A DNA stretch of 64,000 bases, taken from Gnetum montanum (Eukaryota; Streptophyta; Gnetopsida; Gnetales; Gnetaceae). This document shows positions 13,318-24,439 of the stretch, piece after piece. The stretch lies in contig MNCI01000270.1 in the NCBI GenBank assembly GCA_015680685.1, positions 755,854 to 819,853 of the forward strand. The letters run 5' to 3'. Made by a program: the position numbers and the translations under genes. The notes under the pieces were generated by a model. The model did not search any database and had not been told where the DNA came from. It worked only from the letters and a program-made list of their open reading frames with translations. Within the stretch, counting starts at the first letter, position 1, and the number at the start of each line of letters is the position of its first letter.

Positions 13318-13640
13318 AGCACAGATAGTATGCTATGACTATAAACTAGCACAGATCATATGCTATGACATAAAACTAGCAAAGAATGACTCCTATGACT
13401 ATAAACTGGCACAACATGTCTGTGGACCATGACGTAAAACTGGCACCCATAGTATGGTATGCTATGACCTTAAACTAGCCCATCCACCATCTACTATGAC
13501 GATAAACTAGCCCAACAGTCTGCTAGGACCTTAAACTAGCATAGTGGTTTGCTAGGACCTTAAACTAGTACATCACAGTCTGCTGGGATCTTAAAATAGT
13601 ACATCTAATGGTCTACCAAGACCCTAAACTAGGTTCACAG
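13318..13640 (+). repeat. Minisatellite after integrase, family I copy C
   Basis: Degenerate tandem units with cores GACTATAAACTAGCACAGA and GGACCTTAAACTAGCA, directly after the integrase stop as in copies A and B. Shorter than theirs. Confidence 0.8.
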
Positions 13641-15035
13641 TATAACATCCTTAGCTTGCATCCATGACCCTATAAACGAGCGAGCATGAACAGTGCCAAC
13701 TTTCTAGATAGCACAGGGTGGAACATTGCAGTTTTAGAATGCAATTCATGATGACATGAAAACATCCTTCGAAATATATGCAGCACCACTACCCCTGGCA
13801 TCTTGCTAATCCTTTGGAGACATCACCTCACATCCTGCTAAACTTTTGGAGCTACTGCTACCATAGCTTGTCATCCTGGCGGTAGCTCCTATTGTTAGAG
13901 GCTACTGCTGGAGTCCTAACACTATTCTGGCCCAGCCATAGAGTTTCTAATATCTAGCCCCCACCATCATATGAGCCCAAAAGACATTCAGCTATTAGGC
14001 TTCTCACCTTATAGCTAAACTACATGATGTTTTCCTTGGGCAGAGACTCCTGAGCACTCGCATCACAACAACTCCTAGCCTCCTCGATGACAACCCCTTT
14101 AGTCTACCACTACTAGAACCGCTACTAGCCTTCTTTCTTTAGATGTCGCATGCCTTAGCAACAATGCTTGCTACTTTAGTAGTGTTTAAAGCAAGTGGAA
14201 TTCTTCCCTCACCTCATTTCATGGTTATGTTTTTCTAGTTTTCTTTCTATTGTGTTTGCAAGATATAGGTCAAGATGGCATTGGTTAGAGATGCATTTCA
14301 CCAAGAGGACATGACACTACATTGTTTCGAGGTGATCGTTTTGACTAGCTTGGCTAGTTGGGAGTGGACATCCTACCCTCCCTCTTAACCCACTTCACCT
14401 TATTTCTTACACTCATAGTTTTCCTTTTCACATCTCTTTTACAAGCTTTCCTGATGCATATAAAGCCCTTCCACATGCTTAACCGCAAAGTCCATAACAC
14501 GTGTAACATAGCTCACCACATGGGAAGAATCTCTCGGTAGGTCAAAGCCCCACATGGATGTAACACAACTCATCTCAGGGAGGAAACACCTGTCCTATAA
14601 CAACAAGGTTGTTTGCAAGTGAACGTGGCTAAACAGCAGAAGAAAAGCGCAAAATCCTAAAAGGGTAAAAGAGCTAAAAAAAAGAAGTGTGCCCAAAACA
14701 AATGGCACACTAGTTGTTTCACAAAGACCATCTCTAAGCATTCTGACAAGAGGTCAAAATCTAGAAAAGAAAGATGCCCATGCATGCCGACTCCCTCACA
14801 AGCACTCAAACAAGGGACCGCACTATGTTACATCTTTTTCTTTCTTGAACCTATCCCCTCAAGACCACCCTTTCCTCCTTTTCCTACATGACTATCCCGA
14901 TACTCCTAAGCACAGCAAAGCAACATTTGAGTGACCACTAGAGAGCGATGTTGGCATCTTGTTCTTCATGGTGTTTCGTATTCTTTGTCGATGTCTCTCG
15001 GGAAGATCCTCTAGATGTCGACAAAGAGGGGCCAT
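13641..15035 (+). other. 3' noncoding region, family I copy C
   Basis: Aligns with 1498-2871 and 6963-8349. No reading frame is conserved among the copies. It ends in purine tract AAAGAGGGGCCATT and hairpin. Confidence 0.75.
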
Positions 15036-15044
15036 TGAAACACC
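14970..15044 (+). other. PPT hairpin at LTR C (best-preserved family I copy)
   Basis: GGTGTTTC (14970-14977) is a perfect inverted match to GAAACACC (15037-15044) at the LTR start. The inner stem CTTTGTCGA/TCGACAAAG is also perfect. The purine tract sits in an asymmetric bulge of the 3' arm. Confidence 0.75.
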
Positions 15045-16898
15045 ATACAATTTTAGGACCTTGATGCTTCAGTAGAGCCTTGGAATATGGGCAAGGATTT
15101 CCACAAGTGCAACATCATGATGGGCTATCATAATAGTGTAGGCACTAAGAATAGACTATACAGTTTGACAAGTTTTCTATCTCTAGGACTGACAGGCGTA
15201 CTAGACTCTCTAGCCTACCTAACTAGACAATTACCCTGGCTGACAATCTACCCAAGGACCATGCTAGGAGTTGTCGAAAGTGTTCAGGATGAGCTAAACA
15301 GTTCGGCAAGTTCTCTAACACATAAATCTACTATGCTGTGTAGTGTAGCAAGCCTTGAAAAGACCAATTAAGCATCCAAGATGCAAGATGATATCAAGTC
15401 ATTCTTCCAAAGCATTTTCCATGTTGCAGCATAGCATAGCATAGCAGGGAAAAGGTGCACAAAGGCCCCCCTGCCAAGTGACTCCAATAAGAGGATTGCA
15501 CTTGGCAATGCTTTGACCTTCAAAACTGGCTATCCCACTTAACCCTTAGGCCTCAAGCAATGTTTCTTGGTAAAAAATGGTAGACTAAAAAAGGATGCAT
15601 GACACACTAGCTACTACATTGTGCTCTGCTACATAGCGTAGCACAGCATAGCAATGATGAAAAAATAACATAATGCCCCAAGGATGAACTTAGCAAGTCC
15701 AAAGGATTTATGGCATGGAGGAAAAAAGTTACAGTTATTTTCTTGGCTAAGCCTCAGAAAAATGCTCTCAGTTTCTACGCAAGACCTTTGTCAAAACTAG
15801 TGGCTACGCTATGCTACGCTACATAGCGTAACATAGTGTAGTGAGTAGTTACTTACACGACGCCAACATGTTGAACAGTGTAAGTAGTGCAACACTTGCA
15901 TGGAGGCATCAAAACACCTTTGGTTAGCTTCAAAACTTGTTGGCAACAATCATTCTCACCCTAACACCTCTTTGATAGATAAAATTAGCAAGTTTGCCTC
16001 ATTTTTCATACCCTTGGTCAATCCACAAAATTGTCCCTATGCTTGACCCTACTCAGAAGAGTAGGAAAGAAGTAGTCCTAGAGCATAGGCTCCATTTTGT
16101 TTTCATTATTGGAATGCTTTCTAGATTTTGACACATGAATATTTAGTAGTATGGTCATAGTGTAACAAGGTTTACATCTAACATTGCATACCTACATAGT
16201 ACAACCATTTTTGCACCTTCTGGGGCCCAAGACACGTGGCATCCAGACCACGTTTCTCTCCTACTCTTGGCCCTATAAATACCCTGATGAGCAATACTCA
16301 AAGGGTTGGCTTTTTTGCTGTGGTTGGATTTTAAGTTGGCTTTCAGAGAGCATAGTTGGAATTTTTGAGCACTCTGGTTGGCTTTGAGTTTTTCTCATTG
16401 GCTCTAGACATCCCTTTGTGAGCTTAGCATTTTGGAATCTTAGTGAGAAAAGTGGCAAGAAGAAGAATCATGAACAACAAGCTACCAACTATAGTTTAGA
16501 GATCTGTGACCATACTGCTCTGTGTAAGTTGTGCCTCTTTAGTGTTACATGTTCAGTTGTACACCTTCCAATAGAACAAGGGATCAAATTTGCAACCTTG
16601 GGGTGGTGCACTTTCTTACCCAAGTTTGTTTTTCTATTTGTTTACTATCATTGTGTTTTGCACTATTTTTATCATTTTACATTTATTGATCATTGATTTA
16701 CTTCACATACATCGTTTCCAAAAATAAACATTTATGAAAGGTTAAGATACACCGATTAAGTCCCTGTCTGATCGACTAGACCATTCAGGGCACCCCATTT
16801 CCATTTCTATCTAGCACGACCCTTGCACAAATCTGAGGTTAAAATCTTTACTTGGAAACCTCTCGGAGTTCCAGCCATCAACGTTTTTGGTCATTACA
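15036..16898 (+). repeat. LTR C, family I (1863 bp)
   Basis: Starts TGAAACACCATACAATTTTA; ends GGTCATTACA, so TG...CA is intact. Palindromic clusters at about 15425-15445, 15625-15655 and 15800-15845; TATA box at 16274. It is the last LTR of the array. The next bases, TACAG, belong to the older host sequence. Confidence 0.85.
16274..16281 (+). promoter_or_regulatory. TATA box of LTR C
   Basis: TATAAATA followed by CCC at the position conserved in LTRs A and B. Confidence 0.6.
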
Positions 16899-18485
16899 TA
16901 CAGTAACTTGGATGTATTTTCCTATCTTTGATGGAGGTTGTTCTATTTACTTTACCTATTGGTTTACTTTCTAGTTTAAAGTTGAGTTGGATATATATAT
17001 TTTTGGATTGTTATTCAAGATTTAATGGAGCATCCAATATTATTTCATGGTTTACAATTTTATACCTTTATTGTTATAGGAATCATCATAATGAGCAAAA
17101 ACTGACATAACTACACAAAATTAAGCTAGGAAGTTCACAATCACCAAATGATCCAAGAAAAACTAACCTTTTAGAAAATCTCCTGTAAATGAAAAGGGGA
17201 CTTGGGGATCAAAGAATGAATCTATCAATTGAAGTTAGATGTCTTGCTAATGTCAATGGGTATCAAGTAGAAAGGGATTACTCACATGTGAAAAATACCT
17301 TATAGATAATTTCTAAGTATGGAGAAAATGTAGTGTAATATAGTAGCGTGATTGACAAAGCATTTGAAACAACATAGAAAGAAAATAGATCTATTAATGA
17401 ATGCATGTTAAACAAGAAGAAAAATACAAGATAAAATAGATATGATTGAAAATACAGAAAATGATCCCAAAATGAAAAAATCTATATTTACAAATCAAAA
17501 AAAAGGAACCTACAAAAACTTATTCCTAGAGGCATACCAAAGATCAAAGGTTTTTGAGGAGGAGCTATTGGTGAGTGTTAAAGTGTCATGTTGATGGGCC
17601 CCCATTGATGGGGTCCTATTTACATGGTGTTGTCCCATCAACAGGACCACATCGATGTAGCATTTGGTATGTTGATAGGGCCCCATCAATGCAGCCTTAG
17701 AGAAAAAACTATAAATATGAGCTCTTAGCCATGTTTATGGGCATCAAATTCATAGTACTAGTAGAGCTCTTGTAGTTTTTACATTTGAAAGTTAGAATAT
17801 TTACCCAAGTGCCTATAGCAGGAGTTATTGACTATACGGATCTTTATTCAAGAATTATTGTACTGAAGCATGACAATATGTACGACAATAAAGATGAGCT
17901 TCTTGTTAAACCTTGTAGCATTCTAGATAGTTTAGATATTTACTCATGCATTTAATACTTTCAGTTATTAATTTCATTTTTTCCAATAATTAAGCTAATT
18001 GAGCAAGATAAGCTAGATAGATTAAATACATAAGTACAATCGCTTCAAGCGTAGAACATATTCACTTGGTAATCTCAGTAGCATTATTGCTTGGTGCACC
18101 TAGTAGTGTAGCACTTGGTAATCCAATAGTGAATATGTGGGCTCAGGATTTGTACAGAATGTAGGACCAGATGCTTATGTTAGGACAAGCTAGAGACTAG
18201 TTAGTTAGTTAAATTAAATTAGTTATTAAATTACTTCATCTCTCTCTTTATGAACCAAAGAACATAAAACATAAAATGATAAAAATCATAAACTTTGATT
18301 ACACTTAACCATAACATGTGCATCACAAGTGTAATTGGGAAGATAATAAATGACCTTAGGGCAAAGTTCACTACCTAGAAGACTAGTGCATCAAAAACTA
18401 GAGAGTTCATGGAATTCCATTAGATCGTGTGTGAATGCTTTGTGATTCATATGGTTAGGCATAGAGGTACTTTTTTTGCTCATCA
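16899..18485 (+). repeat. Probable 5' LTR region of the old family IV (Athila-like) element
   Basis: No gene seen. A TATA-like CTATAAATATGAGCTC lies near 17709, downstream of repeated GTTGATGGGCCCC and CCCATCAA blocks. The stretch 17570-18230 matches 37640-38700 in reverse orientation, including the sequence around GTAGCACTTGGTAATCC. It ends ...CATCA directly before a PBS-like sequence. The left edge of this LTR is not clear; 16899-17560 is AT-rich with nothing else recognisable. Confidence 0.5.
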
Positions 18486-18506
18486 TTGGCACCATTTTTA
18501 GGGACT
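18486..18506 (+). other. Degraded primer-binding site, tRNA-Asp type (family IV)
   Basis: TTGGCACCATTTTTAGGGAC resembles the TGGCGCCGTTGCCGGGGA site used by Athila elements. Most differences are G-to-A or C-to-T, as expected from deamination. It marks the LTR/internal border and supports assignment to Athila. Confidence 0.55.
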
Positions 18507-18919
18507 CTATTTGTTGCTATATGCACTATCTAGGATTAGTGAACATTATTAATATTGTTGGACAAACTCAATATTAACATTACTCTCATAGACATGAAGA
18601 TGTTAAACATACTAATTATTTTGTTTATTGGAAAATGTCTTCTTCTCACAGATGTGAATATGTTAAACCATCAATCCCACAGGAGTGAAAAGTGATATAT
18701 ACACATCTTGATGAATGTGTATTGGACTTCACCTTCATCCTACACTAAGATGAGTAGTTGCGATGGTGTGACATGGAGGACAACATCGTAATGCCCCCCA
18801 ATTGATCTATGTTCATGATGCTATTTCAAACCTTTAAGAAGTTAGGAATCTTATATCTTCAAGAGGAATATGTTGTGAATGGTTATGACACTCAAGACCA
18901 TCATCCCACTGGAACACTA

Positions 18920-19838
18920 TGCAAGTGAGATTGACACCAAGAGAAGAACCATGAATTTGTGAGGGAAAATACTTCACTAATCCCTTGTTCTTGTTAAATA
19001 AAATTGATAATGATGATCCTCCCTTTGGGGGTTCTCAACATGAATATTTTCCATCCCTGATTATTGGTGATGAGGGTGTGGCCATGAACCTACAATCCAC
19101 TATTAATAAACTAGGTTTAGGAAAAAGTGATAGTCAAGGTAGGAACTTGGGAAAACATCATGATGGCAAGGGATCCAAGGATGGTGATTGTAATGGATGA
19201 AGAGGTAGTGGTGGATACCATGGTGGTGGTGGTGGTTCACCTTCCTCTTCATCCTATTCATTTGATTCCAAACATTCCTCTTCATCTGTTGGTTCTAATA
19301 GAAGCCACCATAGAAATAATCAAGATGGATGTGATCAATGAGACAACAATGATTGTAGAGCCCACCAAGAAAACAGGGGTAACAAAGGACATCATCGATG
19401 ATAACAAAATCATAATGATGATGAACCTCTGCTAGCAACTCAAAGCATTCTTAACATTATAGAGGTAGTAAAGATCCCAACGAGGCATGTGAAAGATAAT
19501 CAGATCAATTTCTTAGACATGAATAATATTTCAAGATTTCAGGGGAATATAACTCTGATTTGTAGACACATCTACAAGCTTTCCATGATGCCTGTGCCTT
19601 ATAGAACATTGAAAATGATTGGCATAAACTCAAGCTATTTCCCAAGACACTCATCAAAGATGTTAAAAGCTAGTACCAGTCCTTAGAGCTAGAATCCATT
19701 CATAGATGGAGTATAATACTTAAACTATTTAATGATAAATACTAGATGTACTTCAAAGTGTTCAACTTGAGAAGGAAAATCCAAGGTTGGAAATACGGAA
19801 CACATGAACCCTTAGATGCCACCATGGGCAGATACTAT
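18920..19838 (+). pseudogene. Family IV gag, N-terminal part
   Basis: Frame from about 18960: a Gly/Ser/His/Asp-rich low-complexity stretch, then a gypsy-type capsid segment (NNISRFQGN, then THLQAFHDACALYRTL and FPKTLIKDVKS after correcting by eye for frameshifts). Several stops replace expected Gln or Trp codons. The reading is cut at 19838 by the family III insertion and resumes at 36593. The long + and - ORFs at 19103-19435 come from GATGATG/CATCATC-type sequence and are not separate genes. Confidence 0.6.
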
Positions 19839-21423
19839 TGTAACGACGAAAAATGTCAATAGGTAGAAAAATACCAAACAAAATCCGTGTACACAGTTTT
19901 AACCATGGATCCGTGCGAGGGCTATGCTGGGGAAAACGAATCCACAGTGCCCTGAACAGTCTTGTTGATCAGATAGGAACTTACTTAATCAGTAAATCGA
20001 TGAAGATTATAGGTGTTTCGTGGAACGATTTGATTCGATAAATCGTGAAAGGAGAGGAAAATGATGTAGATAAATTGCAATAATGGCAACGTTAACACGA
20101 AAAAGGGAATCAGATCTAAAAGAAATGCGTGATTTCAAGATCTATACTTTGACCCGAAGAAACGAGTATTTTTGTATACAAAGTTACAATGGGAAGACTT
20201 TGATTACCTTGCATGGAACATACACAAAAAAATAAGAAAACTATTCAACAAGGAGTACAGAATGGAGTTTGATCTACCTCGTAAGCCAGAGATGGGATGC
20301 AAGGAAGGTCAAGCTCTAACGTCTATTGATCAAATGTTTTTGATCAATGAGCCTTACAAACCATACCAGATGATCTCTTGACCTCTGATCTACTCTTTTT
20401 TCCTTCGGTAGTCTCTTCTCAAAGCTAATAATGATCGCTAATGGAGAGAGTTGTGTTTTTGCCAAAGGATTGATCGCTCCTGCTGCAAAAATGCTCAAGT
20501 GAAATGTCTTCTGTCTCTGCTAGAAGGTGATGCTGCCCAAAGCTATAGATGCTGCCCGGGCATCCCTGTGTTTCTTCGCCAACTGGAGTATTTCTAAGTT
20601 CGACAACATATGGAGAAAGCACGACCCTGATGACACGTGTCCCAAACTTTTAATACACCATTGACCTAGTAAACTTTATGTTGAAGTAGGCTACGTCACG
20701 TTACATTTTGGGAAGGGGAGCGAAATACACTGTCGACCACTTCTGCCAAAGCTGCTTCATGATTACGCATAATACGCTTATCAACGTATTGTGCATGTGG
20801 ATAGTAGGTGTGTAACTGCTTTAGCCGGCTTTATGCTGCATCACACTTGCTTATGCTACGTCACGTGGAGAAGCGTAATAGAGTATAGGAGTAGTTGATG
20901 CCAGCTATTTTACGCTCATTTACATCGCAAAGCGTAATAGAGCGTAAAAATGGTCAACTTTACAACGAGTTACGCTTGTCCATGCTGTGTAGCATAATAA
21001 GCATAAAGTGACCAATCTGCAAAGAAAAGAAGTCAATTTGCAACTCTTCCTTGTATCCTGACATTGTCTTCTTTGAAGCTCGTTACGCTGCTCTACGTAA
21101 CAAAGCGTAAAATCGGCTCTGAGCCAAAGACTTAGCCGAATATGTGACAAGTTTTAAGCTTTAAACTTCATCAAAACTAGTGAAGTAAGTTGCTTTCTGA
21201 TATCGGGTTACGCTAAACAGAATCACGCTGAGCGGTATTACGCTCTGTTGCGTATTTTAGCGTAAAGAGAGAAAATAAAGTAAGTTTAAAATCTATGAAA
21301 AACTCGGAGACTTGATGCTACATGCCTCTTTTCTTTGTTTTTTCTTTTGAATTTTTGTCGAAAACCTCCACCCAAATCGCGAATCTTCGCCTGAGGCCGA
21401 TTCATGATTTCTACGGTGTTTCA
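19839..21423 (-). repeat. 3' LTR of family III element (1585 bp)
   Basis: On + it runs TGTAACGACG...GGTGTTTCA. It aligns throughout with 35012-36592. In the first roughly 270 aligned bases I count about 25 mismatches by eye, nearly all transitions, so the insertion is old. An array of TTACGCT/AGCGTAA motifs lies at about 20690-21260. The TATA box is mutated here: CTTAGAAATAC on - (20588-20597), where the other LTR has CTTATAAATAC. Confidence 0.9.
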
Positions 21424-21489
21424 ATGGCCTCTCTTTGTTGACGGTTAGAGGGCTTGCCTGAAAGACGTCGACAAAGAATACGAAACACC
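21415..21489 (-). other. PPT hairpin of family III
   Basis: On +, GGTGTTTC (21415-21422, the LTR end) is inverted at GAAACACC (21482-21489). The inner stem pairs CTTTGTTGACG with CGTCGACAAAG with one mismatch. The purine tract AAAGAGAGGCCA lies on - in the arm next to the LTR. It is the same architecture as in family I, though the LTR bodies differ. Confidence 0.75.
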
Positions 21490-22559
21490 AGATAGGTAGA
21501 AGTACAAATAGCGTTCATCCATGATTACTCAAGTGTCACCCTGTCAACCTAGAGATGTAGAGATGAGGAAAACGGGAGATAGGATAGTAGGAAATAGGTT
21601 CGGGGAAGACTCAAATGAGGTTCGGGGAAGATCCAAATGAGTAGGGATAGCTTTTTTGTGCATAAGCACTCAGGCTTTCTCCTGCGATTGCGTTTGCATG
21701 GAGTTATGCTGTCATTTTGTAGATGAAGGGGCTTGCATAGACGAGTTATGTTTTGTCTGCACGGCCTAGGCGAGATGTGTTTCATCCATTTTTTCGATCC
21801 CCATTTTTTTTTTGTGTGTCCACTAGGCAAGTTGCGTTACGCTAGCTTATGGACTTGATTGTAAGGCAGGTACGGAAAACGTGTGCTACGTATGTACATT
21901 TTGCATACAGGAAGTAGATGGTGGAGACGTAGAGGAGTAAGAGCTAGGGGTAGGATTATAAGGAAAACAGGGATGCATTCCTAGGTGGACAGGCTAACCT
22001 AGGCAGCCATTTCAAAATGCTGTTTGTACTTCACCACCCAGATGAACGCATCTTTGAACGACGTCCTCGTAACAAGTGACCTGCAACCAAAGAAGGAAGA
22101 AGAGGATACCATTGCTTGTGCGAATTGCCGATGAGGTTGTTGAAACAAGTACCATTTTGGGTGAGACAAAGTAGGCGGTCCATAAGAGAGGAACTATAGC
22201 ATGAGGCTAGAGTCTTCAACATTGACGCTCGGCCCAGCATATCGTTGCCAAAGATTATTAGACTCATCGCATCCAACTAGTTATGCAGATAACTATCTAG
22301 GTGAATCTGTGAAGCTAGATCCTGATAGTGATGATGAGCAGAGATCCCCAAGGTCGGTGTTGATGAGAACTGTTGTGGGGCTCCGGTCGGCAAAACTAAA
22401 CTCTTAGAGGTACCACCGTTGTAGTGGGGGTGGTGACGGCATCTCCAAGGGGTTAGTAGTATGCCTTTCAGCACGTCTGAGGAATCAGTAGGATGCTGGT
22501 GAGGTAGCGACATTGGGACTGTCGCAGTACCCCACCCCATTTGTTTTGTAGTTGCACAG
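21490..22559 (-). other. 3' noncoding region of family III
   Basis: No conserved coding content seen. Short ORFs (for example 21549-21830) have no family resemblance. A few TACGCT-like motifs occur around 21830-21900. Confidence 0.6.
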
Positions 22560-23130
22560 AGACAATTATGCTCGCTTGATTTGCATGATTGTAGCCTGTA
22601 AGTCCCAGTTTTAGGTCCTGGTAGACCATCGTTGCTAGTTTTAAGTCTCAGTAGACCATGGTCCCAGTTCAATGTATGGGCGGACCGAGAGATGCTAGTT
22701 TTACGTCGTAGCAGATGGTGGGGAGGCTGATTTATGGTCTCAGTGGACCGTGCTCTGGGTGTCAGTTTTGTGTCATGAGCCAGGGAAAAATCTGTGCTAA
22801 TTTTATGTCTTAGCATATGGTTACTTACCTGTGCCAGTTTTATGTCATGGTGGACAGCCAATGCCAGTTTAGCGTCGTGGCGGACGCATGTAGAAACTAC
22901 CAATTTTTCGTCTTGGAAGACCTATACAAAGCTACTAGTTTTACATTGTAGCGGATGGTTGCAACTTGCCAGTTTTACATCGTGGTAGACAATTGTTGCC
23001 AGTTTAGCATCGTGGTGGACACGTAAAGGGAATGCCAGTTTTATGTCATAGAGGACGTTTGTTGCCATTTTAGCGTCATAGCAGATGATTGTTGCCAGTT
23101 TAACGTCATAGCAGATGATTATGGCCATAC
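22560..23130 (-). repeat. Minisatellite after integrase, family III
   Basis: On - the units read like ATCTGCTATGACGTTAAACT and GTCCACCACGATGCTAAACT, about 25-36 bp each, with core TAAAACTGGCA/TAAACTGGCA. Position and core match the family I arrays. The 208-codon ORF at 22277-22903 spans this array and is a by-product of it. Confidence 0.85.
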
Positions 23131-23155
23131 CTGATGTTCACACTGGAGATGCAGC

Positions 23156-24439
23156 TATATGTAGTACCGCTTTAGATATATGTGATTCACAGGGTTCGGT
23201 AACTCATTGTTGTCGATATCTGCTAGCTTGAATGCTCTGTTGCCATATACATCAGCCACCAAAAAAGGGCCCTCCTAGTTTGCAGAGAATTTACCTACTG
23301 GTTCGCGAATGGCCTTGAGAACCAAATCTCCCTTATTTATAGGATGTTGTTGAAGATTGTGACATTGCTTTTGTCTCTACTTATCTTAATACTTTTCGAT
23401 GGAATCAAGCGTCTGTATTCGCTTATCCTCGACTGAATCCAAATCCATGATCCGAGACTTGGTGTTTTGAGCCTCATTTAAAATCATGGAGAGGACCATC
23501 CATAGAGAAGGAACCTGTAATTCGAGGGGTATCACCACCTCAGATCCATAGACTAGGCTATAGGGCGTACTGTTTGTAGCTGTTCTGCATGTAGTATGAT
23601 ATGCCCATAGCACATAGAGGATCTTTTCATGCCACCGTCTCTTGTTACTGTCGAGCATTTTCTTAAGTAGATTGATGACGACTTTATTTGTGGGTTCAAC
23701 TTGACCATTCGCTTGCAGGTAATAGGGTGAGGAAAATGATTGTTTAATGCCAAGGCTATCACAAAAAGATTTGGTTTCTAGACTACTAAACTGTGATCCA
23801 TTGTCGATCACGATAGTCATCGGGAGACCAAATCTGGTTACAATGTTGTCTAGGATGAAATGGCAAATTTGTTGAGATGTGATCTTCCGTACTTCTACCC
23901 ACTTTGTGAAGTACTCGGTAGCGGTAATTATGAAGCTATGACCTACCGAAGATTTTGGTGTGATAGGTCCTATGATGTCTAGTCCCCATTGTTGAAATGG
24001 CCATGTTATCTGAGTTGTGTGTAATTCTGTGGGCGACACGTATATAAGATTTGTGTAACGCTGACATGTGTCATAGGTTTTAACCTTTGTCAGACAATCT
24101 TTTTCCATGTAAGGCCAGTAATACCCTAAGCAATGGATTTTAGAAGCCATGGCTCATGGTGCTACGTGTCCTCTGCATAACCCCTCGTGGATTTCATCGA
24201 CTATACGTTGCGCTTGATCTTTGTTAACGCAAGTAAGCAGCACACCATCAAAAGAGCGTCTACAAAGAGTACTATCTCCTATAATGATGTACTACCTAGC
24301 TCGTTTGCAGATTTCATCTTTCTACACGAGTGTTAATTCTGGCGACGGCTCGCCTTGCAAGAGGTAAGTTTTGATGTTGTCATACCACTCTAGCGTGCTA
24401 TCCTCGATCAGTGAGGATATTTGCATCACCTAAATGATG
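23156..24439 (-). pseudogene. Family III integrase
   Basis: From the zinc-binding region (GLCRGHVAP, then CQRYTNLI; the first Cys of the CxxC pair is changed, KTYDTCQ) through the core: WGLDIIGPITP, VIDNGSQF, and Glu in NGQVEPTNK. The DDE residues are therefore recognisable. The core is open from 24150 to 23386. The C-terminal part (NKGDLVLKAIREPVGKF, then a conserved ADIDNNELPNP segment) continues to about 23156 with stops at 23387 and beyond. A TGA/TAG-type interruption sits before 24150. It is the most intact integrase on this strand. Confidence 0.9.

Larger units (their letters stand above)
1..16898 (+). mobile_element. Tandem array of family I Tat-type Ty3/Gypsy elements sharing LTRs
   Basis: Three related internal regions and three related LTRs alternate head to tail: internal A (1-2871, cut by the window edge), LTR A (2872-4652), internal B (4653-8349), LTR B (8350-10197), internal C (10198-15035), LTR C (15036-16898). 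Each LTR starts TGAAA after a purine tract and ends in TATA or TACA. Internals B and C lack leader, gag and protease: the LTR end joins straight to RNase H (B) or to the sequence just before RT (C). Shared LTRs fit unequal recombination between copies. The second, archaeal-type RNase H places the family in Tat. The right flank begins TACAG; the matching left duplication lies outside the window. Confidence 0.85.

Noticed and set aside
16928-17110. 60-codon ORF with FLDCYSRFNG, faintly like RT
   Set aside because: The match is a single short segment with no other RT motif around it; not enough to call a pol fragment.
19103-19435. His- and Val/Met-rich ORFs on both strands
   Set aside because: They are alternative frames of the low-complexity GATGGTGGTGG-type stretch of family IV gag.
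22277-22903. 208-codon ORF on -
   Set aside because: It is read through the minisatellite after integrase; the repeating peptide pattern is a by-product of tandem DNA repeats.
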